Source: Actinomadura cremea
GTDB lineage: Bacteria > Actinomycetota > Actinomycetes > Streptosporangiales > Streptosporangiaceae
Direction of reading: 5' to 3'
DNA: 64,000 nucleotides
Assembly: GCF_014648495.1 (NCBI RefSeq)
Contig: NZ_BMRF01000009.1
Span: 213,281 to 277,280, forward strand
The notes under the pieces are model-generated. The model was given only the letters and a program-made list of their open reading frames with translations, was not told the DNA's origin and made no database searches. Shown in pieces: positions 43,060 to 50,900 of this stretch. The first letter of the stretch is position 1. The number at the start of each line of letters is the position of its first letter. Made by a program: the position numbers and the translations under genes.

Positions 43060-43890
43060 GTGCTGTCGGCCGAAACACCATTCGACTGGGCGGGCGTGGA
43101 TGTCGCCGTTCCGCGCACCTCGGGTCGGCTGCCGGGGGTCAGCATGGCCGGGTTCCGCCATCGGGTGCCCGGACGCGTCGACATCGCCATGGTCGCGCAC
43201 CCGTCCGTCACCCTGCTCGTCGATCTGGCCGATGGAGAAGGCATCGTCCACGACGGGCCCGGCCGACGGGAGCGCGGCAGCGTCGTCGTCGGCCTGCTCC
43301 CCGGCGATCTCCGGACTACCGGTCATGGGACCGGGGAGTGCCTGCAGATCCGTCTGGAGCCGACCGCGGCGGCCGCGATGCTCGGCGCATCGTCCGAGCT
43401 CACCGGGACACTGGCGGCCCTCGCCGATATCTGGGGCCGCGACGCCGTGCGGGCCGAGGACAGGCTGCGCGCCGCCCCGTCCTGGGACGAGCGGTTCGCG
43501 ATCGCCGCGGACATCCTCGGCCGACGGCTCGGCACCCGCCCCCCGGTTGATCCAGAGGTCGCCCACACCTGGCGGCGGACGCTCGCCGGCCGGGGACGGG
43601 TGCGGGTCGACCGCCTGGCCGACGAGGTCGGCTGGAGTCGCAAGCGCCTGTGGTCCCGCTTCCGGTCCCAGCTCGGCATCACGCCCAAACACGCTGCCCG
43701 GCTGGTGCGTTTCGACCACGCCGCCCACCTTCTCGCAGCCGGTCACGCCGCCGCGGGCGTCGCCACCCAGTGCGGCTACGTCGACCAGTCCCACCTCCAC
43801 CGCGAGGTCAAGACGTTCACCGGGTTCACGCCCGCTGCCGTGGCCTCCGCGCCATGGCTCGCGATCGACGGCGTCGCATGGCCGGCATGA
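43060..43890 (+). CDS. AraC-family transcriptional regulator
   Basis: A 276-residue protein starting at GTG 43060. TAGGCT about 6 nt before the GTG resembles a -10 hexamer and there is no ribosome site, so a leaderless transcript is likely. The N-terminal ligand domain is beta-rich (HRVPGRVDIAMVAHPSVTLL). The C-terminal double helix-turn-helix is complete: VDRLADEVGWSRKRLWSRFR, LGITPKHAARLVRFDHAAHL, and GYVDQSHLHREVKTFTGFTP. Target genes are unknown; the preceding hydrolase is the nearest candidate. Confidence 0.9.
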   Translation: MLSAETPFDWAGVDVAVPRTSGRLPGVSMAGFRHRVPGRVDIAMVAHPSVTLLVDLADGEGIVHDGPGRRERGSVVVGLLPGDLRTTGHGTGECLQIRLEPTAAAAMLGASSELTGTLAALADIWGRDAVRAEDRLRAAPSWDERFAIAADILGRRLGTRPPVDPEVAHTWRRTLAGRGRVRVDRLADEVGWSRKRLWSRFRSQLGITPKHAARLVRFDHAAHLLAAGHAAAGVATQCGYVDQSHLHREVKTFTGFTPAAVASAPWLAIDGVAWPA

Positions 43891-44019
43891 ACCGCGCCGG
43901 TTGGGTGGAGGGCGATGGGGACGGCGTCCGGCCGGATATACATCGGGGAGAGGCCATCGGCAGGGTAGACCGAGCCGCCGACCAGCCCGCGGCTGTGGAG
44001 CCGAGCCCACGCATGCGGC

Positions 44020-45234
44020 CTACGGACCCGAACCGGCATTGGCGAGGCGGGTGCGGAGGTCCGCTTCGTTGAGGGCGAAGTCGGCGGCGGTGTAGTGGTG
44101 GGCGCCCTTGCCGGCGCGGGGGTGGGCGGCGTGGTAGGCGTCGATCAGGCCGTTGGGGTCGCCCGGGGCGAGGCCCGCGGTGGTGTAGATCTGGTCGAGG
44201 ACGGCGCGGGTGTCGTGGACGAGGTCGTCGTAGGCGATGTCGAGGACGGTGACGGCGTCGGCCTGAGGGCTGAGGCGGAAGGCGCGGGCGCGGCGCAGCC
44301 ATAGTTCCGTCTGGTCGGTCTGGAAGCGGCCGACGTCGGCTGGGTCGACGTGGTCGCTGTAGGTGGTGCGGAAGACGCAGAAGAGGCTGGCGCCGGAGGC
44401 GATGGTCCGGACGATGTCGCGATGCAGGATGATCACGATGGCGCCGGGGAACGCGGCGGCGAGGCTGGGGAGTTCGGCGGTGTGCGCGGGGGCCTTGAGG
44501 AGCCAGCGGCGGCCGTCGGCGGCGCCGAGGGTGGCCAGGACGTGCCGGTGGTTCAGGTAGGTGTCGGTGAAGTCCTGGCCGGCGAGCCACCGGCTGTAGC
44601 CGTCAAGGCGGACGGTGGAGCCGAAGCCCCAGTTGCGGAAGCCGGGGTTCATCGCGACGACGCACTCCTCGGGCAGCCGCGGGCCGTGGTCGTGGACGGC
44701 GGCCAGGGCGGGGTTCAGCACGTTCAGCAGGTCGCTGGCCGCCGAGCCGGCCTGGATGAGTTCCTCGCGCCGCTGCGGGGAGGCTCCGGCGAACTTCCAG
44801 GGGACGGCGAGTTCGGCGGGGAGCGGTGCGCGCAGGCGAGGGTCGGTGGCCATCAGGCGGTACAGGAACGTCGTTCCGGTGCGCCACCCGCCGGTGATGA
44901 TGATGGGCGGCAGGTCGAGCGGCCGTCCGGTACGCGGGAGACGGTTCATCGCCAGGCGGGCGCGCAGGGCGGCGATGGCGGAGCCGCGGACCATGCGGGC
45001 GCCGACGGCGTTGAGGCGCCCGTCGTCGTGCGCGGAGGCGAGGTAGCGGTCGAGGCCCTCGCGCCAGTGTGCGGGGTCGCCGAGTTCGGCGGGGGCGGCC
45101 TGGCGGAGCGCCGTGGCGATGACGGGGCCGGGGTCCAGGGCGTAGGCGTCAGGACGGGCGGCGCGGTCGTGCTCGGCGGCGGCGTAGATCTCCTCGGCCT
45201 GCGGCGTCCGCGGGGGAGGGGTCCAGAGCGTCAC
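44020..45234 (-). CDS. PAPS-dependent sulfotransferase family protein
   Basis: A 404-residue protein from a GTG that overlaps the stop of the upstream gene (GTGA at 45231-45234). The 5'-phosphosulfate loop is clear: PPIIITGGWRTGTTFLYRLM. A later stretch (AIVIILHRDIVRTIASGASL) carries the arginine/serine pair that binds the 3'-phosphate. An N-terminal helical extension of about 100 residues is typical of the actinobacterial Sulfotransfer_3-type group. It forms a two-gene operon with a DUF1214 protein, a pairing also seen in mycobacteria. Substrate unknown; lipids or steroids are the usual guess. Confidence 0.88.
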   Translation of the reverse strand: MTLWTPPPRTPQAEEIYAAAEHDRAARPDAYALDPGPVIATALRQAAPAELGDPAHWREGLDRYLASAHDDGRLNAVGARMVRGSAIAALRARLAMNRLPRTGRPLDLPPIIITGGWRTGTTFLYRLMATDPRLRAPLPAELAVPWKFAGASPQRREELIQAGSAASDLLNVLNPALAAVHDHGPRLPEECVVAMNPGFRNWGFGSTVRLDGYSRWLAGQDFTDTYLNHRHVLATLGAADGRRWLLKAPAHTAELPSLAAAFPGAIVIILHRDIVRTIASGASLFCVFRTTYSDHVDPADVGRFQTDQTELWLRRARAFRLSPQADAVTVLDIAYDDLVHDTRAVLDQIYTTAGLAPGDPNGLIDAYHAAHPRAGKGAHHYTAADFALNEADLRTRLANAGSGP

Positions 45235-46304
45235 GCGCCACTCCCCAACTCGTCGATCGGGTGGACGCCGACACGGGGCAGTGCGGGCGGCCGTTCGCAG
45301 TGCAGCCAGCGCAGCACGATCAGCCCGTACGGGCGGCCCTCGGTGTCGAGCCAGTCGCCGTCCGGCGGCCCCTGGGGCGGCCGGGCGGACAGGATGAGCC
45401 GGTAGCGGCCGTCGCGGAGGGCGGTTCCGGCGCCGCTCCGTGACACTGTCCGGTGCCGGTAGTCGAGGGAGTTGAGGTACCTGCTGTAGAGCAGGGCGTT
45501 CCAGTGGCGGCAGGAAACGGGCTCGCCTTCGATGACGAGCGCCTCGTCCGGGCCGAGCCGCCAGGCGCCGCGCTGGTAGTGGATGCCGGGCTCGGTGAAA
45601 GCGGCACCGTCGGCCATCTCCGCCCAGTGGTGCACGGTGTTGGGCTCGACCTGGCCTTCGACCGCGGCGAAGGCCCCCGGCATCATCTGGACGGTCTTGC
45701 CGAGCCGCCCGAGCCGGTGCCGGAACCGCGCGGCCTCGATCGGCGGCGGAGGTTCCGGCGGCGTGACCGGCTCGATGGCGCACCAGCCGTGCCGGTCGGC
45801 GGCGACGCCGTCGTGGAAGTGGCGCACCCACAACTGCCCGTTGCCCTCCGGCAGCGCAAGCCACGGCCCCGTCTCGGGTTCGGCCCCGCCGACCAGGAGG
45901 GAGAACTCACCGGAGGGGCCGGCGGCCAGCCCGTCGCCGTCGATCCGCGCGGCGGCCGTCACGCTGCCGGACGAGTTGGTGTAGGCGGTGACCGAGGTGT
46001 AGACGGCGTCGCCGGGGTGGCCGGTGAGCCGGTACTGACGGTCGCCTCGCACGTCGGCGACCCAGTAGCGGGTGTCGGGGTTGTCCATGAAGAATTTCTG
46101 CCGCCAGCCGTTGAACGGGACGAGCTCGGGCCGGTCGCGGTCGATCTCGAACCGCGCGAGCTGATGGTGCAGGCCGCGCAGTAGCGCCCGGTAGCCGTCG
46201 GCGCGCTCGTCCTCGGACAGGTCGCATGCGGACTCGTCGAGCTGCTGTCCGGCGGCCCTCAGCGCTTCGACCAGGTCGGCCCAGGCCTGAGCCTCGGGGC
46301 TCAT
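45231..46304 (-). CDS. DUF1214 domain protein
   Basis: A 357-residue protein starting MSPEAQAWADLVEALRAAGQ (ATG 46304). The middle has the family pattern: WRQKFFMDNPDTRYWVADVR, QYRLTGHPGDAVYTSVTAY and VRHFHDGVAADRHG. The C-terminal part (HYQRGAWRLGPDEALVIEGE, CRHWNALLYSRYLNSLDYRH, RLILSARPPQGPPDGDWLDT) is the DUF1214 beta sandwich. The family has no established reaction. Translational coupling to the sulfotransferase suggests that both act on one substrate. The divergent TetR gene and its operator probably control the locus. Confidence 0.8.
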   Translation of the reverse strand: MSPEAQAWADLVEALRAAGQQLDESACDLSEDERADGYRALLRGLHHQLARFEIDRDRPELVPFNGWRQKFFMDNPDTRYWVADVRGDRQYRLTGHPGDAVYTSVTAYTNSSGSVTAAARIDGDGLAAGPSGEFSLLVGGAEPETGPWLALPEGNGQLWVRHFHDGVAADRHGWCAIEPVTPPEPPPPIEAARFRHRLGRLGKTVQMMPGAFAAVEGQVEPNTVHHWAEMADGAAFTEPGIHYQRGAWRLGPDEALVIEGEPVSCRHWNALLYSRYLNSLDYRHRTVSRSGAGTALRDGRYRLILSARPPQGPPDGDWLDTEGRPYGLIVLRWLHCERPPALPRVGVHPIDELGSGA

Positions 46305-46334
46305 CCCGGCTCGCCGGCGGAGCGCGTGTACTGG

Positions 46335-46820
46335 ACAAGGCGGTGCGTCATGGTCGCTCCAGGAGGATGGGGCGCGGGGGTTGGGGTCGAAGGTGAGCCG
46401 GGTCCGCAGGATCGACGGGTCGCCGGTGATCTCGATGGTGTAGTCGATGGGGCTGTGGCCGTCCCGGTCGGGGTAGGGCAGGGCCTCGCCGCGGAAGGCG
46501 TTGGAAGCCCCGAGGTACCAGTCTTGCCGGACTCCAGCAGAGCGATCACGTCGGCGTCCAGCTTCGCCCCGAGCGCGTCGGGCCGCGGTTGTGACGATCA
46601 CGCAGTCGGAGTCCAGGGCGAGGATCTCCTGCACCGACGTGGTCGCCTCGACCCCGATCGGGCCGAGACCGAGCAGCTCACCGAGGTCGGCGCCGTGTCC
46701 GCGTCCGCTGAACACCTTCGCACCGACCAGCTCCATGTCGGGCCTGCGATGGGCGGCCCTGGCGACGGCGCCGCCGACCTCCCCCGAACACCAGATGATC
46801 ACCCGGTGCGTCGCGCCCAT
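46335..46820 (-). pseudogene. Dihydrodipicolinate-reductase-like NAD(P)-binding protein, broken
   Basis: From 46820 the frame reads THRVIIWCSGEVGGAVARAA, MELVGAKVFSGRGHGADLGE, VQEILALDSDCVIVTTAA, typical of the DapB-like amine/amino-acid dehydrogenase family. Then the frame shifts (LGAKLDADVIALLESGKT in another phase) and the middle of the protein is missing. A tail with WYLGASNAFRGEALPYPDRD and DYTIEITGDPSILRTRLTF follows, whose natural ending NPRAPILLERP would require one more C near 46372. Two frame breaks and an internal deletion make it a pseudogene, at the head of the DUF1214-sulfotransferase operon. Confidence 0.65.
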
Positions 46821-46864
46821 CGCTCACCCCCAGTTCCCGTCTGGACGGCCGTCGGACGAGGCGT

Positions 46865-46885
46865 TAACTTACAGATCGTAAGTTA
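46865..46885. promoter_or_regulatory. TetR operator-like palindrome
   Basis: TAACTTAC-agatc-GTAAGTTA: perfect eight-base arms around five bases, an AT-rich island in GC-rich DNA. It lies 31 nt before the tetR start and 45 nt from the divergent operon start at 46820. Position, size and symmetry are typical of an autoregulatory TetR operator that also represses the divergent operon. Confidence 0.75.
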
Positions 46886-46915
46886 GCGGGGCAAGAGGCA
46901 GGGAGCACCCGGCAG

Positions 46916-47503
46916 ATGGCGACACGCCGACGGCTGAGCGGTCCGCAGCGGCGCGCCCAGATCCTGGACGTCACCCGCCGGATCGTGGTCGAGGAGGGCT
47001 ATTACGCGGTCGCGTTCGAGCGGGTCGCCGCGGAGTGCGGCGTCACCCGGACCGTCCTCTACCAGCACTTCGACACGTTGCCCAAGCTTCTGATCGCGCT
47101 GATCGACCGCGAGGTCGAGCACGCCTTCGCCGGATTCCGGCAGGCCGTGGCCCGGCCCGTCCCGCCGGGTGAGGACCCCTTCACCGCCGGGCTGGCCGGA
47201 ATCCTGGAGGCCGTCGACGCGGCCCCCGCCACCTGGCGGATGTTCATGCTGCCGGCCGAAGGCGGCCCGCCCGAGCTGCACCAGCGCCTGGCCCGCGCCC
47301 GCGCCGTGACCCGCTCCCACCTACAGAAGATCACCGGCCATCAGGACGACCCCGACTTGAGCATCCGCGTTCTGCACGCGCTCGCCGACGAACTCGTCCG
47401 CCTCCGCCTCGCCGATCCCGACGACCACCCGATCGACCGGCTCTTGGCCCAATCCCGCCGCATCGCCCGCGCCTGCCTCGGCCCTGCCCCCGTCCACGAC
47501 TGA
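46916..47503 (+). CDS. TetR-family regulator of the divergent sulfotransferase/DUF1214 operon
   Basis: A 195-residue protein from ATG 46916 (GGGAG upstream). The helix-turn-helix is complete: RRAQILDVTRRIVVEEGYYA, FERVAAECGVTRTVLYQHFD, TLPKLLIALIDREVEHAF. A helical ligand-binding domain follows, with an acidic stretch near the end. The palindrome at 46865-46885 between it and the divergent genes is the expected binding site. In mycobacteria similar regulators control lipid or steroid genes; that parallel is only suggestive here. Confidence 0.92.
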   Translation: MATRRRLSGPQRRAQILDVTRRIVVEEGYYAVAFERVAAECGVTRTVLYQHFDTLPKLLIALIDREVEHAFAGFRQAVARPVPPGEDPFTAGLAGILEAVDAAPATWRMFMLPAEGGPPELHQRLARARAVTRSHLQKITGHQDDPDLSIRVLHALADELVRLRLADPDDHPIDRLLAQSRRIARACLGPAPVHD

Positions 47504-47659
47504 CGCCGGCCGCACCGAGCCTCTCCCCGCGACCCACCGGATAACCCGCTCAGCTGAGGCCGGTCATCACCCGGGGCGCCGAGGTCGCGGCCGCGGTCTT
47601 CGGTCCGGGGTGGTCGGCCCAGGGCGGGTGCGGGTGGCTCCCCATCGGGCTTGAAGATC

Positions 47660-47692
47660 GAAAAAGGGGCCTCGGATGATCTCCGAAGCCCC
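47660..47692 (-). terminator. Rho-independent terminator of the tRNA-Pro locus
   Basis: Read on the minus strand: GGGGCTTCGGA, loop, TCCGAGGCCCC, then a run of T (plus-strand A-run at 47660-47665). Eleven-base arms with one mismatch and a five-base loop. It lies 21 nt beyond the tRNA 3' end, where the terminator of the chromosomal tRNA gene is expected. Confidence 0.8.
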
Positions 47693-47712
47693 TCTGACCT
47701 GGTCTTACTCTG

Positions 47713-47755
47713 TCGGGACGGCGGGATTTGAACCCACGACCCCTTGACCCCCAGT
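47713..47755 (-). tRNA. tRNA-Pro(GGG), 3' half only (integration attachment site)
   Basis: The minus strand reads CTGGGGG as anticodon loop, then TCAAG, GGGTCGTGGGTTCAAATCCC (T-arm) and GCCGTCCCGA to the discriminator base at 47713. That is the 3' 43 nt of an actinobacterial tRNA-Pro(GGG). Upstream of the loop the anticodon stem is not matched (GGGCA instead of CTTGA) and no D-arm exists, so the 5' half is absent here. Next to an integrase and with its terminator intact, this is the attachment site at the chromosome/element border. The reconstituted full tRNA should be at the far end of the element. Confidence 0.82.
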
Positions 47756-47911
47756 GCCCAAAAAGCATTCATCTCACCTCCTTCGTGATCAGTCGAATCC
47801 ATGAGAACATGCAGGTCAGAGGCCTAAAGTGCGTGACGTGCAGTGATCCTGGATCCCGCCCCGTGGGGCAGAGTCCACTAACGAGCGACTAACAAAAGAT
47901 CATTCGGGGGA

Positions 47912-49258
47912 GTGACGTTGGGGTACGCGTTCAAGCGGCTGGACCGCCACGGCAAGCCGCGCTACACCGCCTGCTACGAAGACCTCAAGGGCAAGATCAC
48001 ATCAGCGGGCACCTTCTCCTCCAAGAAGGAGGCCGACAAGGCCTGGCAGCGCGCCGAGGCGGAGGTCGGCAAGGGCCGGGACCTCAACCTCAAACGAGGC
48101 CGGCAGACCTTCAAGAAGTACGTCGAGGAGACCTGGCTGCCCAACCACGAGGTCGAGCCGACCACCATGCAGAGCTACCACTACTCGATCTACAAGCACC
48201 TCATGCCCGAGTTCGGCGCGATGCGGATGATGGACATCCTCCCCGAGCACGTCCGCGCCTGGATCAGGCACATGAAGAAGAACGGCGTCTCCGCCGCGAC
48301 CATCCGTCACAACAAGGTCATCCTCAGCGCCATCTTCACCACCGCGCTGCACGACCAGGTGACCTACATCCACCCCTGCAAAGGAGTCCGCACCCCCACC
48401 GTCCCCGAGAAACCGCTAGAAATCATCAGCCCCGAGCAGTTCGACGACCTCTACCACGCCCTCCCGGACGCCGACTCCAAACTCCTGGTCGAAACCGCCA
48501 TCGAAACCGGGCTGCGCTGGGGCGAGCTCACCGAACTCCGCGGCCGCGACCTCAAAACCCGCTCCCGCCTCCTGACGGTCAGCCGCGTCGTTGTGGAACT
48601 CAACCCGAAGTTCCATCCCGAGGGGAAACGCTTCCTGGTCAAGGACTACCCCAAAGACAAGGAGTGGCGTCGCTTCCGGCTCAGCGACCAGATCGTCGCC
48701 AAACTTGAAGACCACATCATCGAAGAGAAACTCGGCACCGACGGGCTCCTGTTCGTCTACCAGCCGGAAACCACGGCCGAGGAGCGACCCGCCCCGCTCG
48801 ACCCCGAAGCATTGGGCTGGACCGAAGAGAACGCCAAAGGACGCCGATACCGGCACGGCACGCTGAGCGCCTACAACGCCGCCAAATGTCGCTGCGACCA
48901 CTGCAGACGAGCCTTCGCCGAATACCGGGCCCGCCGCCGCGCCGACGGCAAGGACAACCCTCGCGAACCCCGCCGCCGCGAAACCGACGGCCACGTCCCC
49001 GCCAACTGGTTCCGCAACCAGATCTGGAAGCCCGCCCTCAAGAAGGCCGACCTGGACCTCAAGGTCCGCATCCACGACCTCCGCCACGCTCATGCGTCCT
49101 GGCTCCTCGCCGGCGGCGCCGACCTCCAAGTTGTCAAGGAACGCCTCGGCCACGGATCGATCTCCACCACCGAGCGCTACCTGCACACCCTCGACGACGC
49201 CGACGACACCGCCCTCGCCGCCTTCGATAAGATCCGCAGCCGCCACCGCACCGACTGA
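47912..49258 (+). CDS. Tyrosine-family site-specific integrase
   Basis: A 448-residue protein from a GTG (47912) after CGGGGG. N-terminal arm-binding domain (YAFKRLDRHGKPRYTACYED), SAM-like core-binding domain (TMQSYHYSIYKHLMPEFGAM), and catalytic domain with R in ETGLRWGELTELRG, the lysine strand, HDLRHAHASWLLAGG (HxxR), ERLGHGSISTTERYLHTLD (second H and the tyrosine). An insertion of about 60 residues holds CRCDHCRRAF, a zinc-knuckle-like motif seen in other actinobacterial integrases. It starts 157 nt from the tRNA-Pro fragment, the standard layout of a tRNA-integrating element; it should recombine attP with the tRNA 3' end. Confidence 0.96.
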   Translation: MTLGYAFKRLDRHGKPRYTACYEDLKGKITSAGTFSSKKEADKAWQRAEAEVGKGRDLNLKRGRQTFKKYVEETWLPNHEVEPTTMQSYHYSIYKHLMPEFGAMRMMDILPEHVRAWIRHMKKNGVSAATIRHNKVILSAIFTTALHDQVTYIHPCKGVRTPTVPEKPLEIISPEQFDDLYHALPDADSKLLVETAIETGLRWGELTELRGRDLKTRSRLLTVSRVVVELNPKFHPEGKRFLVKDYPKDKEWRRFRLSDQIVAKLEDHIIEEKLGTDGLLFVYQPETTAEERPAPLDPEALGWTEENAKGRRYRHGTLSAYNAAKCRCDHCRRAFAEYRARRRADGKDNPREPRRRETDGHVPANWFRNQIWKPALKKADLDLKVRIHDLRHAHASWLLAGGADLQVVKERLGHGSISTTERYLHTLDDADDTALAAFDKIRSRHRTD

Positions 49259-49362
49259 CGAACCAACTCGGCCCAATTGGCGGCGACTGGCCCCTCCGGC
49301 ACCGAGACCGAGACCCGCTCCTGGTCGACCTCGGACTCGACCGCGCTAGCAAGGTCATCGCC

Positions 49363-49491
49363 ATGCTCAGCGAGCTCGCGGCCGTGGTGGTCGCCGAGAT
49401 CATGACCGCCCAGGACGCCAAGGACATGATCACCCGCCTGATGTACCTGGTCAGCGGAGACCAGGACGAGAAGAAGGGAATCGCCCCATGA
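49363..49491 (+). CDS. Small hypothetical ORF downstream of the integrase
   Basis: A 42-codon frame from ATG 49363 (MLSELAAVVVAEIMTAQDAK, then DMITRLMYLVSGDQDEKKG), open upstream to about 49270 with plausible sequence (LLVDLGLDRASKVIA). Its TGA overlaps the ATG of the next frame. Codon use is coding-like and the peptide looks like one amphipathic helix pair. It is too short to assign. Confidence 0.4.
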   Translation: MLSELAAVVVAEIMTAQDAKDMITRLMYLVSGDQDEKKGIAP

Positions 49492-49802
49492 CCCCCTACA
49501 GGACGACACCGGCCGACCCGCGCTCGCCTCGGTCCGCTGGACTGCCGCCCGCCAGGACCCGGACGGCCGCTGGTGGCACGCCTACACCGACGGCACCCGC
49601 CTCCCCGCCGTCCACGGAGCCGACGACAGCGGCGGCGGCAGCAGCAGCGAGGACGACGAAGACGACGGCGACTACACCCGCCGTCCCGAGAGGAATGGAA
49701 ACGCGCCCAGCAGAAGCTCAAGCGCGCCACCGTGAGTCCGCCGGCTACCGCAAGTGGCTCGACGACAACGGCATCGACCTCCACTCCGGGAAAGCCTCGT
49801 AA
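49488..49802 (+). pseudogene. Small phage-like gene with several one-base frameshifts
   Basis: The conceptual product is recovered only by changing frame: after ATG 49488 the next phase reads DDTGRPALASVRWTAARQDP, GRWWHAYTDGTRLPAVHGAD and an acidic stretch; then REEWKRAQQKLKRA; then ESAGYRKWLDDNGIDLHSGK to the TAA at 49800. Each switch coincides with a short C-run that is one base too short (near 49493, 49690 and 49733). The restored protein of about 105 residues has no known domain but resembles genes found beside phage capsid genes. Confidence 0.5.
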
Positions 49803-50319
49803 GGAGGGCACCGGCGCCGACGACGACCAGGACGCCCCGAAGCCGTCCGGCAAGTGCGCGGACACCGGCAAGAATGACGACCCCGACGAGGACGACGGCG
49901 GCGTCACCGCGGAGCAGGTGACCGCCCACGTCCGCCGCGCCGTCGACCGCGCCACCCTCGCCCCAGTTGCGCTACAAGCTCCCGCTCGCGCTCCGCCGCC
50001 GAAGCCGCCCTCGCCCGCGCCAACCTCAACGGCAAGAGCCTGGACCGGGTCATGAAGCTCATCGACCTCGACGAGATCGACCTCGACGACGACGGCGAAA
50101 TGATCGGCCTGGACGACCAGATCGAGCAGATCCGGGAGGACTTCCCCGAGTGGTTTCCCCCGCAGGCGCCGCCGCGCCACCGACAACGGCGGCAGCGGCG
50201 GCGGGAACGGCACCCGCGCCAGCACCAAGGACGTCGGGGGCGCGAACCGGAAGCCCGAGAAGGACGACAAGCCGAGGTCGTGGAAGGAGACCCTCGCCGA
50301 GCGCATGGGCACCAACTGA
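49800..50319 (+). pseudogene. Phage scaffold-like protein, multiply frameshifted
   Basis: Acidic N-terminal part DPDEDDGGVTAEQVTAHVRR, then in other phases LRYKLPLAL, EAALARANLNGKSLDRVMKL, IDLDEIDLDDDGEMIGLDDQ, IEQIREDFPEWFPP and a flexible, glycine/lysine-rich tail ending WKETLAERMGTN at the TGA 50319. This order (acidic start, coiled middle with a DGEMIGLDDQI helix, EDFPEWF, disordered tail) fits scaffold proteins of actinophage head modules. At least three frame breaks, again at C/G runs (near 49963, 50008 and 50165), interrupt it. No other head gene follows, so it is a prophage remnant. Confidence 0.5.
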
Positions 50320-50382
50320 CCCGAGGGGGTGCTTGCCGGTGGGAACGGCCGAGCCGTCCGGCGGCAAGCACTCCCACCAGGA

Positions 50383-50652
50383 TCAGACGGCCCTGTCCGA
50401 GACGAGCTTGTTCAGAGCGACGGCGACCTTCAGCGCTGCCATGATCGCGGCTCCGGTACCGATGACGCCGCCGACCGTGGCCGCGGCCATGGTGCTGACG
50501 CCCCACATCGTGGCGGCGGCGACGGCCGCCGAGATCCCGGCGCCGAGCCCCACGATGCCGCCGACCGCGACCGCAAGGACAACGATCAGGAGGGTCCTCG
50601 TCGAGAAGGGGGACTTCGGGGCCCGCCCGCTCGCAGCCTCTACATTGGACAT
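50383..50652 (-). CDS. Small two-helix membrane protein
   Basis: An 89-residue protein from ATG 50652 (AAAGGAA upstream). A short basic N-terminus is followed by two long hydrophobic glycine/alanine-rich segments, about residues 22-48 (LIVVLAVAVGGIVGLGAGIS) and 52-80 (VSTMAAATVGGVIGTGAAIM). It could be a holin-like or element-maintenance membrane protein, but there is no specific signature. It is divergent from the 335-residue element gene, sharing the region with the long inverted repeat. Confidence 0.65.
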   Translation of the reverse strand: MSNVEAASGRAPKSPFSTRTLLIVVLAVAVGGIVGLGAGISAAVAAATMWGVSTMAAATVGGVIGTGAAIMAALKVAVALNKLVSDRAV

Positions 50653-50806
50653 GCACTTATTCCTTTCGCGAGGAGGGTGCACCGCACTGGGCCCGGCCCT
50701 CGGTGGCCGCCGAGAGCCGGGCCCGCCATGTTCGTCACGGCTGGCGGTGCATGACCACCATCATCAGGACGGATCGCCCCGAAAGCGAGTAGACTGCGAC
50801 GACGGG

Positions 50807-50873
50807 GTAACCCGCCAGAACGTGAGTCCACATGTTGAAATGTTAAGAGGTGACGTGTTCTCTGGCGGGTTAC
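50807..50873. repeat. 13-bp perfect inverted repeat with 41-nt spacer upstream of an element gene
   Basis: GTAACCCGCCAGA at 50807-50819 and TCTGGCGGGTTAC at 50861-50873. The spacer is unusually AT-rich (TTGAAATGTTAAGAGG region). The pair lies in the divergent intergenic region, 27 nt before the start at 50901. It could be two half-sites for a dimer of the 335-residue protein, a replication-origin feature or a transcription attenuator; the sequence alone does not decide. Confidence 0.7.
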
Positions 50874-50900
50874 AGCGTTCAGACGAGGAGGTCAACATCC

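Noticed and set aside
47550-47802. Minus-strand frames covering the tRNA-Pro fragment
   Set aside because: They read through the tRNA and terminator; no ribosome site and no domain.
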